A DNA stretch of 64,000 nucleotides. It comes from Kribbella solani. GTDB taxonomy: Bacteria > Actinomycetota > Actinomycetes > Propionibacteriales > Kribbellaceae. The stretch lies in the NCBI RefSeq assembly GCF_014205295.1, contig NZ_JACHNF010000001.1, forward strand, positions 2,480,001 through 2,544,000. Reading direction: 5' to 3'. Positions within the stretch are counted from its first letter, which is position 1. The number at the start of each line of letters is the position of its first letter. The translations under genes and the position numbers were made by a program. Shown one piece after another: positions 35,088 through 44,594 of this stretch. Under the pieces are notes generated by a model, which saw only the letters and a list, made by a program, of their open reading frames with translations, searched no databases and had not been told where the DNA came from.

Positions 35088-36244
35088 GCCTGCCCGTCAT
35101 CGTCCTTCGGTGGCGGTCCCCAACCACCCTGCTGACCCTGCTGGGGTGCCGGCGGACCACCTTGCTGCTGGCCCCAACCACCCTGCTGCCGCGGCGGTTG
35201 CTGACCGTACGGCTGCCCCTGTTGCGGAGGCTGCTGCCCTTGCCCAGGCTGCTGACCCCAACCACCAGGACCCTGCTGAGGCGGCTGCTGACCTTGCTGA
35301 GGCGGCTGCTGGCCCTGCTGTGGTCCCCACTGGCCTTGTCCCGGCTGAGGCTGCCCAGGGTACTGGCCCTGGCCAGACTGCCCTGGCTGACCCGAGTACG
35401 GCGGCTGGCCCTGCTGACCCGGGTACTGCCCCGGCTGGCCACCGTACTGACCAGACTGCCCCGGGTACTGACCAGGCTGACCGTACTGCTGTCCGGGCGG
35501 CCCGTACCCCTGCTGCCCCTGGTACTGCCCCGGCCCGCCGTACTGCCCAGACTGACCCGGCTGACCTGGGTACTGCCCCGGGAACTGCTGTCCGTATCCC
35601 TGCGCCCCCTTAGCCTTGCGACCGCGCAGGACGAAGAACACGACCGCGGCGATGATCAGCAGGACGAGCACGACGATGAGAATGATCGCCCACGCCGGGA
35701 ACCCGCCGCCGGCCTCGGAGGTCAGCGAGATGTTGCCGACCTTGTCCAGACTGTCGTACGTCGCCGTCCGCCCGCTGACCTTCGCGCCGTCGTCGTGCTC
35801 CAGGATCTTGCCGGGCATGGTGATCTTGAAGTTCACCTGCGGCCGGCTGCCGCCGGACGGAACGTTCAGGTTGCCGGCCTTGACCGTCACCTTGACCTTG
35901 TCGCCGTCCTTGCGGAACCCGACGCCGTCGCCGCTCGAGCTGCCCATCTTGTCGAACGGGACGCTCTCGAAGGTGCAGTTCGACCCGACGTACTGCCCGT
36001 CCTCGAAGGATTTGCAGGTCACCCCGTCGGTGGTCGTCTGCTTGATCCCGCTCTCGATCTGCTGGCGGACCTTGTCGAGCGACTGACCGCTGGACTGCAG
36101 CAGTTGCTTGTCGACGCCGATCTTCATGGTGCCGGAGACGGTTTCGTTCGATCCGACCTTGAGGTCGCCGTCGAGCTTGACGCAGCCGGTCAGGCCGACC
36201 AGGCAGGCAACGACGACGACCGCTGCACGTACGCGGTTCATCAT
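35084..36244 (-). CDS. LppM-like lipoprotein with transmembrane helix and Gln/Pro/Gly tail
   Basis: A 386-residue protein. A signal peptide ends in the lipobox VGLTGC (Cys21), and the extracytoplasmic domain (about 22-180) matches the LppM/DUF3153 family. A single transmembrane helix (about 184-206) is followed by RGRK, then a tail of about 175 residues made of PGQ/YGQQ/QGQQP repeats. With the lipidated N-terminus outside, the tail should be cytoplasmic and disordered. Mycobacterial LppM relates to phagosome interactions; function here is unknown. Either of two adjacent ATGs (36244, 36241) may start it. Confidence 0.83.
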   Translation of the reverse strand: MMNRVRAAVVVVACLVGLTGCVKLDGDLKVGSNETVSGTMKIGVDKQLLQSSGQSLDKVRQQIESGIKQTTTDGVTCKSFEDGQYVGSNCTFESVPFDKMGSSSGDGVGFRKDGDKVKVTVKAGNLNVPSGGSRPQVNFKITMPGKILEHDDGAKVSGRTATYDSLDKVGNISLTSEAGGGFPAWAIILIVVLVLLIIAAVVFFVLRGRKAKGAQGYGQQFPGQYPGQPGQSGQYGGPGQYQGQQGYGPPGQQYGQPGQYPGQSGQYGGQPGQYPGQQGQPPYSGQPGQSGQGQYPGQPQPGQGQWGPQQGQQPPQQGQQPPQQGPGGWGQQPGQGQQPPQQGQPYGQQPPRQQGGWGQQQGGPPAPQQGQQGGWGPPPKDDDGQA

Positions 36245-36334
36245 GCCGCCGATCATTCCAGACGCGAGGGACACTTCGCGCGGCGGACGGAAAGCGCCCG
36301 CTCACGGTCGGCGACCGCGGGTCCGCGACGCCCC

Positions 36335-36394
36335 CGTGAAAGGTTCCGTGAAAGGTCCCGTGAAAGCTCCCGTGAATGGTTCCGTGAAAACTGT
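36335..36394. repeat. Five tandem 12-bp repeats upstream of lhr
   Basis: Units at 36335, 36347, 36359, 36371 and 36383 follow CGTGAAAGGTTC with one to a few changes in units two to four and a diverged fifth. They fill most of the 167-bp gap between the divergent LppM-like and lhr genes, ending 17 bp before the lhr ATG. The phase of just over one helical turn would put bound proteins on nearly the same face of the DNA. Confidence 0.85.
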
Positions 36395-36411
36395 CGGCGG
36401 TACCCGGCAAG

Positions 36412-39400
36412 ATGGTCGGCGTGAAGAAAGCCAGCGCGTTGAGCCGGTTCTCGCCCGCGACCCGGGCGTGGTTCGGCGACGTCTTCGAGGCGGCCACCCC
36501 GGCCCAGCTCGAGGCGTGGGACGCCATCACCGCGGGCCGGGACGCGCTGGTGGTCGCGCCGACGGGTTCGGGTAAGACGCTGGCGGCCTTCCTCTGGGCG
36601 CTCGACCGGCTGGCGACCACGGCACCGCCGGATGACGCGAAGCTGCGCTGCCGGGTGCTGTACGTCTCGCCGCTGAAGGCGCTGGCGGTCGACGTCGAGC
36701 GCAACCTCCGCGCGCCGCTGATCGGTATCCGCGAAACCGCGCGGCGCCTGGGTGCGGCGCCGATCGACGTCGAGGTGGCGGTGCGATCCGGCGATACGCC
36801 GGCCGCCGAGCGGCGACGGTTCGCGACGCGGCCTTCGGACGTACTGATCACGACGCCCGAGTCGTTGTTCCTATTGCTGACGTCGCAGGGCCGCGAGTCG
36901 TTGCGTGGCGTCGAAACGGTCATCGTCGACGAGGTGCACGCGGTCGCGGGGACCAAGCGCGGAGCGCATCTGGCGCTGACCCTCGAGCGGCTGGACGGGT
37001 TGCTGCCGAAGCCGGCCCAGCGCATCGGGCTCTCGGCGACGGTACGGCCGGTGGAGGAGGTCGCGCGTTTCCTGGGCGGCGAGCGGCCGGTGACCGTGGT
37101 GCAACCCAAGTTCACCAAGCAGTGGGATCTGAGCGTCGTCGTGCCGGTCGAGGACATGGCCGAGCTGGCGGCGACCGAGATCGAAACCTCCGGTTCCGCG
37201 GCCGGCCCGGCGCAGCACGCGTCGATCTGGCCGCATGTCGAGGAGCAGGTCTTCGACCTCATCGCCCAGCACAACTCGACCATCGTCTTCTCCAATTCGC
37301 GGCGGCTGGCCGAGCGATTGACCGCGCGGCTGAACGAGATCGCCGCCGAGCGCGCCGAGCTGGAGCTGCCCGAGCTGGGTTCGCCGGCACAAGTGATGGC
37401 CCAGTCGGGCGGTTCGCTCGCGGCACCGCCGCTGGTCGCGCGGGCGCACCACGGCTCGGTCAGCAAGGAGCAACGGGCGCTGATCGAAGCGGATCTGAAG
37501 TCCGGCCGGCTGCCGTGCGTGGTCGCGACGAGCAGCCTCGAGCTCGGCATCGACATGGGCGCCGTCGATCTGGTCATCCAGGTCGAAGCGCCGCCGTCGG
37601 TCGCGAGCGGGCTGCAGCGGGTCGGTCGGGCGGGCCACCAGGTGGGCGCTGTGTCCCGCGGCGTGCTGTTCCCGAAGTTCCGCGGCGATCTGATCGACAC
37701 GGCCGTGGTGGTGCAGCGGATGCGTGATGGACTGATCGAGAGCCTGCACATCCCGGCCAATCCGCTCGACGTGCTCGCGCAGCAGATCGTGTCGATCGTC
37801 GCGCTCGACTCGATCGATGTCGACGAGCTCTTCACTTTGGTACGCCGGTGCGCGCCGTTCGCGACACTGCCACGCTCGGCGTTCGACGGCGTACTCGACA
37901 TGCTCTCCGGCCGTTATCCGTCGGACGAGTTCGCCGAGCTGCGGCCGCGGATCGTGTTCGATCGGGTCAGCGGTGAGATCTCCGGTCGCCCGGGCGCGCA
38001 ACGGCTGGCCGTGACGAGTGGTGGAACCATTCCGGACCGTGGGCTGTTCGGGGTGTTCCTGGTCGGCGAGTCGACCAACCATCGCGTCGGCGAGCTCGAC
38101 GAGGAAATGGTGTACGAGTCGCGCGTCGGCGATGTCTTCACGCTGGGAGCATCGAGCTGGCGGATCGAGGACATCACCCACGACCGCGTGCTGGTCTCCC
38201 CCGCGCCGGGCCAACCGGGCCGGCTGCCGTTCTGGAAAGGCGACGCGGTCGGTCGCCCAGCGGAGCTCGGTGCCGCGACCGGTGCCTTCATCCGGAAAAT
38301 GGCCTCGCTGCCCGCGACGAAGGCGATCGACCGCGCACGGACCGCCGGGCTCGACGAGTACGCCGCCGCGAACCTGGTCGCGTACCTGGCCGAGCAGCGC
38401 GACGCGACGAGCCGGATTCCTGACGATGTGACGATCGTGGTCGAGCGGTTCCGCGACGAGCTCGGCGACTGGCGAGTCTGCGTGCACACGCCGTACGGCG
38501 GCCAGGTGCACGGGCCGTGGGCGCTCGCGATCGCCGCCCGGCTGCGCGATCGGTACGGGATGGATGCCCAATCGGTGTCGGGTGACGACGGGATCGTGCT
38601 GCGGCTGCCGGAGACGGACGAGCCGCCGCCGGGCGCGGAGCTGGTGCTGTTCGACCCTGCTGACATCGAGGATCTGGTCACGACCGAGGTCGGTGGCTCG
38701 GCGCTGTTCGCGGCACGGTTCCGGGAGTGCGCGGCGCGGGCGCTGTTGCTACCGCGGCGCAATCCCGGTCGGCGATCGCCGCTGTGGCAACAGCGGCAGC
38801 GGGCGTCGCAGCTGCTGAGCGTGGCGAGCAAGTACGGCTCGTTCCCGATCGTGCTCGAGACGCTGCGCGAGGTTCTGCAGGATGTGTACGACCTGCCCGC
38901 TTTGAAGGATCTGCTCACCGGCATCAGCGAGCGCCGGATCTCGGTGGTCGAAGTGGAGACGCCGGAGGCCTCGCCGTTCGCGAAGTCGCTGCTCTTCGGC
39001 TACATCGGCGCGTTCATGTATGAGGGCGACAGCCCGCTTGCGGAGAAACGTGCCGCCGCGTTGGCGCTCGACCAAAGTCTGCTGGCCGAGCTGCTCGGGC
39101 GGACCGAGCTGCGCGAGCTGCTCGACGCCGAGGTCGTGCTGCGCACCGAGGCCGAGCTCCAGCGGCTCGCCGAGGACCGCCGGGCGCGGGACGCGGAAGG
39201 CCTCTTCGACGTGCTGCGCCTCGTCGGCCCGTTGTCGTTACCGGAGGCGACACAAAGATCCGTCGACGGATCTGATCCGGAGTCCTGGCTGACTTCGCTG
39301 GCAGCGGCACGCCGAGTCGTGCGGGTACGAATAGCCGGCGAGCACCGGTGGGCCGTCGTCGAGGACGTGGCCCGCTTACGCGACGCCCTCGGCGTACCGC

Positions 39401-41121
39401 TGCCGCCTGGCGTCGCGGAGGCGCATGCCGAGCCGGTCGCCGATCCGCTCGGCGATCTCGTCTCCCGGTACGCGCGAACGCATGGACCGTTCCGTGCGAT
39501 CGATCTGGCCACCCATCTCGGGATCGGTGTCGCGGTCGTCACGGACGCGCTACGCCGCCTCGCCGCGGCCGGCCGGGTCGTCGAAGGTGAGTTCCTGCCC
39601 GGCGGAATCGCGCTCGAATGGTGCGACAGTGAGATCCTCCGGCTGCTCCGGCGGCGATCCCTGGCAGCGCTGCGCAAGGAGGTCGAGCCAGTCGATCCGT
39701 CCGCGCTGGCGCGCTTCCTTCCGGCGTGGCAAGGGATCACGAGCAGCCGCGGCCGTGGGTACGACGTACTGCTCGGCGCGGTCGAGCAGCTCGCGGGCTG
39801 CGCGGTGCCGGCGTCCGCGTTGGAGTCGATCGTGCTGCCGTCCCGGGTGCCTGGATATCAGCCGTCGATGCTGGACGAACTGACGGCGACCGGTGAGGTG
39901 GTGTGGGCCGGGTCAGGTTCGTTGCCGGGGACCGACGGGTGGGTCTCGCTACATCTGGCCGACAACTGCGATCTGACCTTGCCGGACCCGGATCCGGCGC
40001 TCGAGCTGGGTGAGACGCATCAGGCGGTCCTGGACGCATTGTCGGGTGGCGGGGCGTTCTTCTTCCGGCAGCTGAGCGATGCCGTCGGGGCCGCGTCCGG
40101 CACGGTCGAAGACGAGGCTCTGGTCGGCGTTCTCTGGGATCTGGTCTGGGCCGGGTACCTGACGAATGACACGCTGGCACCGGTTCGATCGCTGGTCGGC
40201 GGCGGTCGAGGCAGCCACCGCGCCCGTCGTACGACGCCACGCGCTCGGCCTGGACGCCCAATGCGACCCGGGCGGCCGGCGATGCCATCGCGGAGCGGTC
40301 CCCCGACCGCGGGCGGGCGATGGTCGCTGCTGCCGGAACGCAGTTCGGACGCGACCCGGCGTGCGCATGCGGCCGCCGAAACGCTGCTCGACCGGTATGG
40401 CATTGTCACCCGCGGGTCGGTGATGACGGAGCGTACGCCCGGTGGGTTCGCGGCCGTGTACAAGGTGCTCAGTGCTTTCGAGGAATCCGGTCGGTGCCGG
40501 CGCGGGTACTTCGTGGCTGGATTGGGTGCCGCGCAGTTCGCGCTACCCGGCGCGGTCGATCGGCTCCGGGCGCTGGCTGAGCTACCGACTTCTCGACCAT
40601 CCGAACCCGAGGGGCCGTTCGGTCCGCCTGGGCGATTCGGCGCGGGCGGTGCGCCAGCGGGCCGTGCGCCAGCAGGTGCTGCGCCAGCAGGTGGTGCGCC
40701 AGCAGGTGGTGCGCCGGCGGGTGGTCGCGGGCGGAAGGACGAGCAGTTGACCGCGCGGGCCGTCGTGCTGGCCGCATCCGATCCCGCGAACCCGTACGGC
40801 GCTGCCCTTCCGTGGCCTGAACGCGAAAGCGCGGGCGGCCATCGCCCCGGCCGGAAAGCGGGCGCGCTGGTCGTGATGGTCGACGGGCAACTCATCGTGT
40901 ACGTCGAGCGTGGCGGCCGTACCGTGCTCAGTTTCACCGAGGATGCCGAGGTGCTTCAGCCGGCCGTCGACGCCCTGGCGCTGTCGATCCGGGACGGTCA
41001 GCTCGGGAAGCTCAGCGTGGAGACCGCGGACGGTGAGCAGGTCCGGCACACGGCGTTCGGGGACGCGCTGGCGAAGGCGGGCTTCCATGCGACGCCCAGA
41101 GGCCTGCGGCTGCGCGCGTGA
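36412..41121 (+). CDS. lhr: Lhr superfamily 2 DNA helicase (long form)
   Basis: A 1569-residue ATP-dependent 3'-5' helicase. Motif I is APTGSGKT, motif II VDEVHAV (DEVH), motif III GLSATVRP and motif VI QRVGRAGHQ. Winged-helix and Lhr-core domains follow and the long C-terminal half fits full-length actinobacterial Lhr. Residues about 1270-1300 and about 1410-1435 are low-complexity insertions, the latter a tandem APAG repeat (15 bp per unit). Start is the ATG at 36412; a GTG three codons on is possible. A nei2 gene follows 17 bp later, a pairing also known in mycobacteria. Confidence 0.94.
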   Translation: MVGVKKASALSRFSPATRAWFGDVFEAATPAQLEAWDAITAGRDALVVAPTGSGKTLAAFLWALDRLATTAPPDDAKLRCRVLYVSPLKALAVDVERNLRAPLIGIRETARRLGAAPIDVEVAVRSGDTPAAERRRFATRPSDVLITTPESLFLLLTSQGRESLRGVETVIVDEVHAVAGTKRGAHLALTLERLDGLLPKPAQRIGLSATVRPVEEVARFLGGERPVTVVQPKFTKQWDLSVVVPVEDMAELAATEIETSGSAAGPAQHASIWPHVEEQVFDLIAQHNSTIVFSNSRRLAERLTARLNEIAAERAELELPELGSPAQVMAQSGGSLAAPPLVARAHHGSVSKEQRALIEADLKSGRLPCVVATSSLELGIDMGAVDLVIQVEAPPSVASGLQRVGRAGHQVGAVSRGVLFPKFRGDLIDTAVVVQRMRDGLIESLHIPANPLDVLAQQIVSIVALDSIDVDELFTLVRRCAPFATLPRSAFDGVLDMLSGRYPSDEFAELRPRIVFDRVSGEISGRPGAQRLAVTSGGTIPDRGLFGVFLVGESTNHRVGELDEEMVYESRVGDVFTLGASSWRIEDITHDRVLVSPAPGQPGRLPFWKGDAVGRPAELGAATGAFIRKMASLPATKAIDRARTAGLDEYAAANLVAYLAEQRDATSRIPDDVTIVVERFRDELGDWRVCVHTPYGGQVHGPWALAIAARLRDRYGMDAQSVSGDDGIVLRLPETDEPPPGAELVLFDPADIEDLVTTEVGGSALFAARFRECAARALLLPRRNPGRRSPLWQQRQRASQLLSVASKYGSFPIVLETLREVLQDVYDLPALKDLLTGISERRISVVEVETPEASPFAKSLLFGYIGAFMYEGDSPLAEKRAAALALDQSLLAELLGRTELRELLDAEVVLRTEAELQRLAEDRRARDAEGLFDVLRLVGPLSLPEATQRSVDGSDPESWLTSLAAARRVVRVRIAGEHRWAVVEDVARLRDALGVPLPPGVAEAHAEPVADPLGDLVSRYARTHGPFRAIDLATHLGIGVAVVTDALRRLAAAGRVVEGEFLPGGIALEWCDSEILRLLRRRSLAALRKEVEPVDPSALARFLPAWQGITSSRGRGYDVLLGAVEQLAGCAVPASALESIVLPSRVPGYQPSMLDELTATGEVVWAGSGSLPGTDGWVSLHLADNCDLTLPDPDPALELGETHQAVLDALSGGGAFFFRQLSDAVGAASGTVEDEALVGVLWDLVWAGYLTNDTLAPVRSLVGGGRGSHRARRTTPRARPGRPMRPGRPAMPSRSGPPTAGGRWSLLPERSSDATRRAHAAAETLLDRYGIVTRGSVMTERTPGGFAAVYKVLSAFEESGRCRRGYFVAGLGAAQFALPGAVDRLRALAELPTSRPSEPEGPFGPPGRFGAGGAPAGRAPAGAAPAGGAPAGGAPAGGRGRKDEQLTARAVVLAASDPANPYGAALPWPERESAGGHRPGRKAGALVVMVDGQLIVYVERGGRTVLSFTEDAEVLQPAVDALALSIRDGQLGKLSVETADGEQVRHTAFGDALAKAGFHATPRGLRLRA

Positions 41122-41138
41122 AAACGGGGTGATCGATC

Positions 41139-41984
41139 ATGCCTGAGGGAGACACCGTCTGGCGGGCCTGCAAGCGCCTGAACCAGGCGCTCGCGGGACA
41201 GGAGCTCGCGCGGACGGACTTCCGGATCCCCGCGCTCGCGACCACCGATCTGAGCGGCCGGACCATGATCGAAGTCGTTGCTCGTGGCAAGCATATTCTG
41301 ATGCGGATCTCCGGCGGGCTGACGCTGCACAGCCATTTCCGGATGGACGGCAGCTGGCATCTGTACCGGCCCGGTGAACGGTGGCACGGTGGGCCGGATC
41401 ATCAGATCCGAGCGGTGCTCGAGACGGCGCCTTGGACAGCAATCGGGTACCGGTTGCCGGTGCTCGAGCTGGTCGCGACCGACGACGAGGACAGCGTGGT
41501 CGGGCACCTCGGACCCGACCTGCTCTCGCCGGCCTTCGACCGGTCGGTCGCGATCGCCAACGTCGGGTCCGTACCGGAGCGAACGATCAGCGAAGCGTTG
41601 CTCGACCAGCGGAACTTGGCCGGAATCGGCAACTTCTACCGGATCGAGGTCTGCTTCCTGCTCGGTCTGCACCCATGGCGCCCGGTCGCGGACGTCGACG
41701 TGGCGGCCGCGGTCGATCTCAGCCGCAAGCTGCTGAAGCTCAATGTCCGCAACGGCACCCAGGTGAGCACCGGAGTCGATCGTCCCGGGCAGCGCTCCTG
41801 GGTGTTCGAACGCGGCGGCAAACCATGCCGCCGCTGCGGTACGACGATCCGCACCGGCGAGCTCGGCGAACCGACCCGGCAGCGGATCACCTACTGGTGC
41901 CCGGCCTGCCAACCCCAGACCCGCCGACCACAGACCCGCCAACCCCAGACCCGCCGACCCGAGGCCGGCCAACCCGAGGCCTGA
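41139..41984 (+). CDS. nei: Fpg/Nei-family DNA glycosylase (endonuclease VIII, Nei2 type)
   Basis: A 281-residue base-excision glycosylase/AP lyase for oxidised bases. The N-terminus MPEGDTVWRA supplies the catalytic Pro2 and Glu3; HSHFRMDG and the helix-two-turn-helix LLDQRNLAGIGNFYRIE follow. The zinc finger uses two Cys pairs, CRRC and CPAC. After the finger the chain extends about 23 residues as a repeat of QTRRP and EAGQPEA units, not typical. It is coupled to lhr, so helicase and glycosylase probably serve one repair response. Confidence 0.93.
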   Translation: MPEGDTVWRACKRLNQALAGQELARTDFRIPALATTDLSGRTMIEVVARGKHILMRISGGLTLHSHFRMDGSWHLYRPGERWHGGPDHQIRAVLETAPWTAIGYRLPVLELVATDDEDSVVGHLGPDLLSPAFDRSVAIANVGSVPERTISEALLDQRNLAGIGNFYRIEVCFLLGLHPWRPVADVDVAAAVDLSRKLLKLNVRNGTQVSTGVDRPGQRSWVFERGGKPCRRCGTTIRTGELGEPTRQRITYWCPACQPQTRRPQTRQPQTRRPEAGQPEA

Positions 41985-42042
41985 GCTGCCGGCCGAACTC
42001 GCCGGTGGACGACTCCGGCGATCGGTCCGTGCTAACTTCATA

Positions 42043-42066
42043 CGAAAGCGCGAACTCAGTTTCGTT
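42043..42066. promoter_or_regulatory. ACGAAA/TTTCGT dyad upstream of a VOC gene
   Basis: ACGAAA (42043-42048) and TTTCGT (42061-42066) form a 6-bp inverted repeat with a 12-nt spacer, 72 bp upstream of the VOC gene start. It lies in a locally AT-richer segment. It may be an operator; no regulator is adjacent. Confidence 0.35.
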
Positions 42067-42137
42067 TGGGGCGCAACGGCGCAGGACGCCGAAAGGGCAA
42101 GGCCCACCTACTCCAGCTCAACTCGTGGAGGAAAGCC

Positions 42138-42764
42138 ATGCCTACGCTCGAAACGTACAAGAAGCAAGCCAAGCAACTCCTGCGCTGGCAGCGCGACCGC
42201 AACCACTCTGTCGGTGGCCGCATCCGCCAGCTGCCGCGCTACCGCGATGTGACCGATCACGAATCACTTGCGCTGAACTTCAAGCTCACCGAGGCACAGG
42301 AGATCATCGCGCTCGAGGCGGGCTACGACAGTTGGGCCACGCTGCGGGCGGCCGTCGAGGATGCCTCGCCACAACCACCCGAAGGTTCGCGGCCCGTCGT
42401 ACTCAACGCCGCGCGGCCGGTCCTGTTCGTTCGCGATGTCCAGGCGGCCGCCGAGTTCTATTGCGATCGCCTCGGGTTCGGGGTCGACTTTCTGCACGGG
42501 CACCCGCCGTTCTACGGCTCGGTGTCGCGCGACGACGCCACCTTGCACTTGCGGTTCGTACATGAGCCGGTGCTGGCTGCCGGCGCCGCGCGCGAGGAAG
42601 GGCTGATCATGGCCTTCATCGAAGCTCGGAACGTCAAGGAGTTGTACGCGGAGTACCTCGCGTCGGGAGTGGACCTGGCGCAGAAACTCACCAAGCAAGC
42701 CTGGGGCGGCACGGACTTCATCGTGCGCGACCCGGACGGCAACACGGTCGCCTTCGTCGGCTGA
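42138..42764 (+). CDS. VOC protein with N-terminal helical domain
   Basis: A 208-residue protein. The N-terminal 75 residues are the helical domain found in front of some glyoxalase-superfamily proteins (LETYKKQAKQLLRWQRDRN then FKLTEAQEIIALEAGYDSW). The C-terminal VOC domain spans about 90-208, from RPVLFVRDVQAAAEFYCDRL to FIVRDPDGNTVAFV. Metal ligands are incomplete, so a binding or resistance function is as likely as glyoxalase activity. GGAGGAAAG precedes the ATG. A strong terminator follows. Confidence 0.85.
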   Translation: MPTLETYKKQAKQLLRWQRDRNHSVGGRIRQLPRYRDVTDHESLALNFKLTEAQEIIALEAGYDSWATLRAAVEDASPQPPEGSRPVVLNAARPVLFVRDVQAAAEFYCDRLGFGVDFLHGHPPFYGSVSRDDATLHLRFVHEPVLAAGAAREEGLIMAFIEARNVKELYAEYLASGVDLAQKLTKQAWGGTDFIVRDPDGNTVAFVG

Positions 42765-42788
42765 ACGAAGTCCCGGCCCGGATATCTT

Positions 42789-42820
42789 CGCCGGCATCGA
42801 ATGCTTGTTCGATGCCGGCG
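42789..42820. terminator. 13-bp perfect hairpin, bidirectional terminator
   Basis: CGCCGGCATCGAA (42789-42801) pairs perfectly with TTCGATGCCGGCG (42808-42820) around a TGCTTG loop. It lies exactly between the convergent VOC and clgR genes, 24 bp past one stop and 9 bp past the other. Confidence 0.88.
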
Positions 42821-42829
42821 GAGCTGGGG

Positions 42830-43120
42830 TCAGGCCGCGGAGGCCACGACCTCGGGCTCGATGGCCGGGTGCGCGAGGACCAGCGCCTCTTCGCGGGCCA
42901 GATCCTGGCTGACCTCGGCGAAAACGGCCGACAGCGGCACGTCGAGCGCCGTGCAGATCGCCGCCAGCAGCTCGCTGGAGGCTTCCTTCTGGCCGCGCTC
43001 CACCTCGGACAGGTAGCCGAGGCTGACCCGGGCGTCGGCGGATACCTCGCGCAGCGTGCGCCCCTGGCGCAGCCGCTTACGCCGCAGCACGTCGCCCAGC
43101 AGGCCACGAACCAGCACCAT
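42830..43120 (-). CDS. clgR: ClgR-type XRE-family transcriptional regulator
   Basis: A 96-residue HTH_3 protein. The helix-turn-helix is [23 protein letters not shown], preceded by [14 protein letters not shown] and followed by PLSAVFAEV. Length and position directly after pgsA-cinA identify it as ClgR, activator of clp protease and chaperone genes; ClgR is itself a Clp substrate ending in hydrophobic residues, and this protein ends VVASAA, a plausible ClpP degron. The ATG at 43120 has an upstream GGAAGGGAG. Expected targets are outside the window. Confidence 0.88.
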   Translation of the reverse strand: MVLVRGLLGDVLRRKRLRQGRTLREVSADARVSLGYLSEVERGQKEASSELLAAICTALDVPLSAVFAEVSQDLAREEALVLAHPAIEPEVVASAA

Positions 43121-43182
43121 GAGGTTTCTCCCTTCCGCCTGTCCGGCCGCGTCTACTCGCACGGTAGCTCGGCCGTAGGAAC

Positions 43183-43197
43183 CAACGGTACCCGTTG
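43183..43197 (-). promoter_or_regulatory. Dyad in the clgR promoter
   Basis: CAACGG-TAC-CCGTTG: two perfect 6-bp arms with a 3-nt spacer, 63 bp upstream of the clgR start. A regulator of clgR, or ClgR itself, may bind; it does not clearly match the published ClgR consensus. Confidence 0.4.
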
Positions 43198-43283
43198 CTG
43201 GGTCACTACCTCTCGCAATGTCCACCTTCGGTGCGCCGCGCCAGTCTGCCTTACCTGTCACCATGCTGGTCTCAACACCTCGT

Positions 43284-43799
43284 TCAGTCGAGTTCTTCCG
43301 CCACCAGGGCGGCTCCGAGTTCCAGGACGGCCTGCACGCTCGCCCGGCGGATGGTCTCCCGGTCACCGTTCAGTTGCAGTTTCCGTACCTGAACGCTGCG
43401 GGCGCCCGCCGCCGCGACGTACACGGTCCCGGCCGAGACACCCGCCTGCGGGTCCGGACCGGCCACACCGGTCGTCGCGAGCCCGTAGTCGGCCCCCAGA
43501 CGCATCCGGACACCCGTCGCCAATGCGGCGGCCGTATCCGGGTGAACCGGCCCCACAGCGGCGAGCAGGTCCTCCGGCACGCCCGCGAGCTCGGCCTTGA
43601 GATCAGTCGCGTACACCACGACGCCGCCCCGATACACAGCCGACACCCCCGGCACACCCGTCAGAACCGCCCCAACCATCCCTCCAGTCAACGACTCAGC
43701 AGTGGCAACCGTCACGCCCCGCTCCCCCAACAACGTCACCAACCGCTCTACAGCCGACTGAACCCCGTCACCACTCACTGCCGCCTCCACCATGTCCAC
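43284..43799 (-). CDS. cinA: CinA-like nicotinamide-nucleotide amidohydrolase
   Basis: A 171-residue protein consisting only of the CinA C-terminal (PncC) domain, which deamidates NMN in pyridine nucleotide salvage. The signature is [22 protein letters not shown] with the catalytic Ser, then [16 protein letters not shown], and [17 protein letters not shown]. The N-terminal COG1058 domain of long CinA proteins is absent. GTG start (an ATG lies two codons on). Gene order pgsA-cinA-clgR is conserved in actinobacteria. Confidence 0.92.
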   Translation of the reverse strand: MDMVEAAVSGDGVQSAVERLVTLLGERGVTVATAESLTGGMVGAVLTGVPGVSAVYRGGVVVYATDLKAELAGVPEDLLAAVGPVHPDTAAALATGVRMRLGADYGLATTGVAGPDPQAGVSAGTVYVAAAGARSVQVRKLQLNGDRETIRRASVQAVLELGAALVAEELD

Positions 43800-43970
43800 C
43801 TGTTACCCATACCCAACACCGACCACCACATCTACACCGCCACACCGCTGCACGACCGCACCGCGCCGGACAGCTCAGGAGGGCCAGTGGTGCGCGAACG
43901 TCCAGGTAGTGATGACGACCGGGAGAACCTCGGACGGCAGGCGTGGAACCGGCAGACTTCGGCTGGGCGG

Positions 43971-44594
43971 TTATGGCAGGGGGCGTTTGGCGGCGGCGCG
44001 GAAGCGGAGGGCTCGGCCTACGTAGTCGAGGCCGGTGGCGATGGTTACCAGGACGGCGGCGGCCATGATGGTCACGGCGGTCCAGTGCAGGACGGCGACG
44101 TGTTGCCACGGGAGCAGGTAGAGGCCGAGGGCGATCGCCTGGAGGACGGTTTTGAGTTTGCCGCCGCGGCTGGCGGGCATCACGCCGTGGCGGATCACCC
44201 AGAAGCGGAGGGCGGTGACGCCCCACTCGCGGACCATGACGACGACGGTTACCCACCACGGGAGCTCACCGAGGTACGACAGCGCGATGAACGCCGCGCC
44301 GGTGAGCGCCTTGTCCGCGATCGGGTCGGCGATCTTGCCGAAGTTGGTGACCAGGTTCCAGCGGCGGGCGATGTCGCCGTCGAAACGGTCGGTGACGATC
44401 GCGACCACGAAAGCGGTGGTGGCGAGCAGGCGGTTGCTCTCGATGTGACCGCCTTCGCGTACCAGCAACCAGACGAACAGCGGGACCAGGACGAGACGCA
44501 GGACCGTCAGCGCGTTCGGCAGGTTCCAGGCGCTGGGCGCGTGGATGTGCCCGCCGGCTGCGCGCGGCGCCGGGTTCGTCGGGGGGTTGGTCAC
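43971..44594 (-). CDS. pgsA: CDP-alcohol phosphatidyltransferase (PgsA)
   Basis: A 207-residue membrane enzyme making phosphatidylglycerolphosphate or a related phospholipid. The CDP-OH-P motif is complete: [15 protein letters not shown] then KIADPIAD, matching D-G-x2-A-R-x8-G-x3-D-x3-D. About five membrane segments are visible. Its GTG start overlaps the rimO stop by four bases. Actinobacterial genomes carry several paralogues, so the exact lipid product is inferred. Confidence 0.92.
   Translation of the reverse strand: MTNPPTNPAPRAAGGHIHAPSAWNLPNALTVLRLVLVPLFVWLLVREGGHIESNRLLATTAFVVAIVTDRFDGDIARRWNLVTNFGKIADPIADKALTGAAFIALSYLGELPWWVTVVVMVREWGVTALRFWVIRHGVMPASRGGKLKTVLQAIALGLYLLPWQHVAVLHWTAVTIMAAAVLVTIATGLDYVGRALRFRAAAKRPLP

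Noticed and set aside
35610..37901. 763-codon minus-strand frame spanning the LppM-like promoter and the lhr 5' half
   Set aside because: It overlaps two well-supported genes and runs through the 12-bp repeats; Ser/Arg/Thr-rich artefact.
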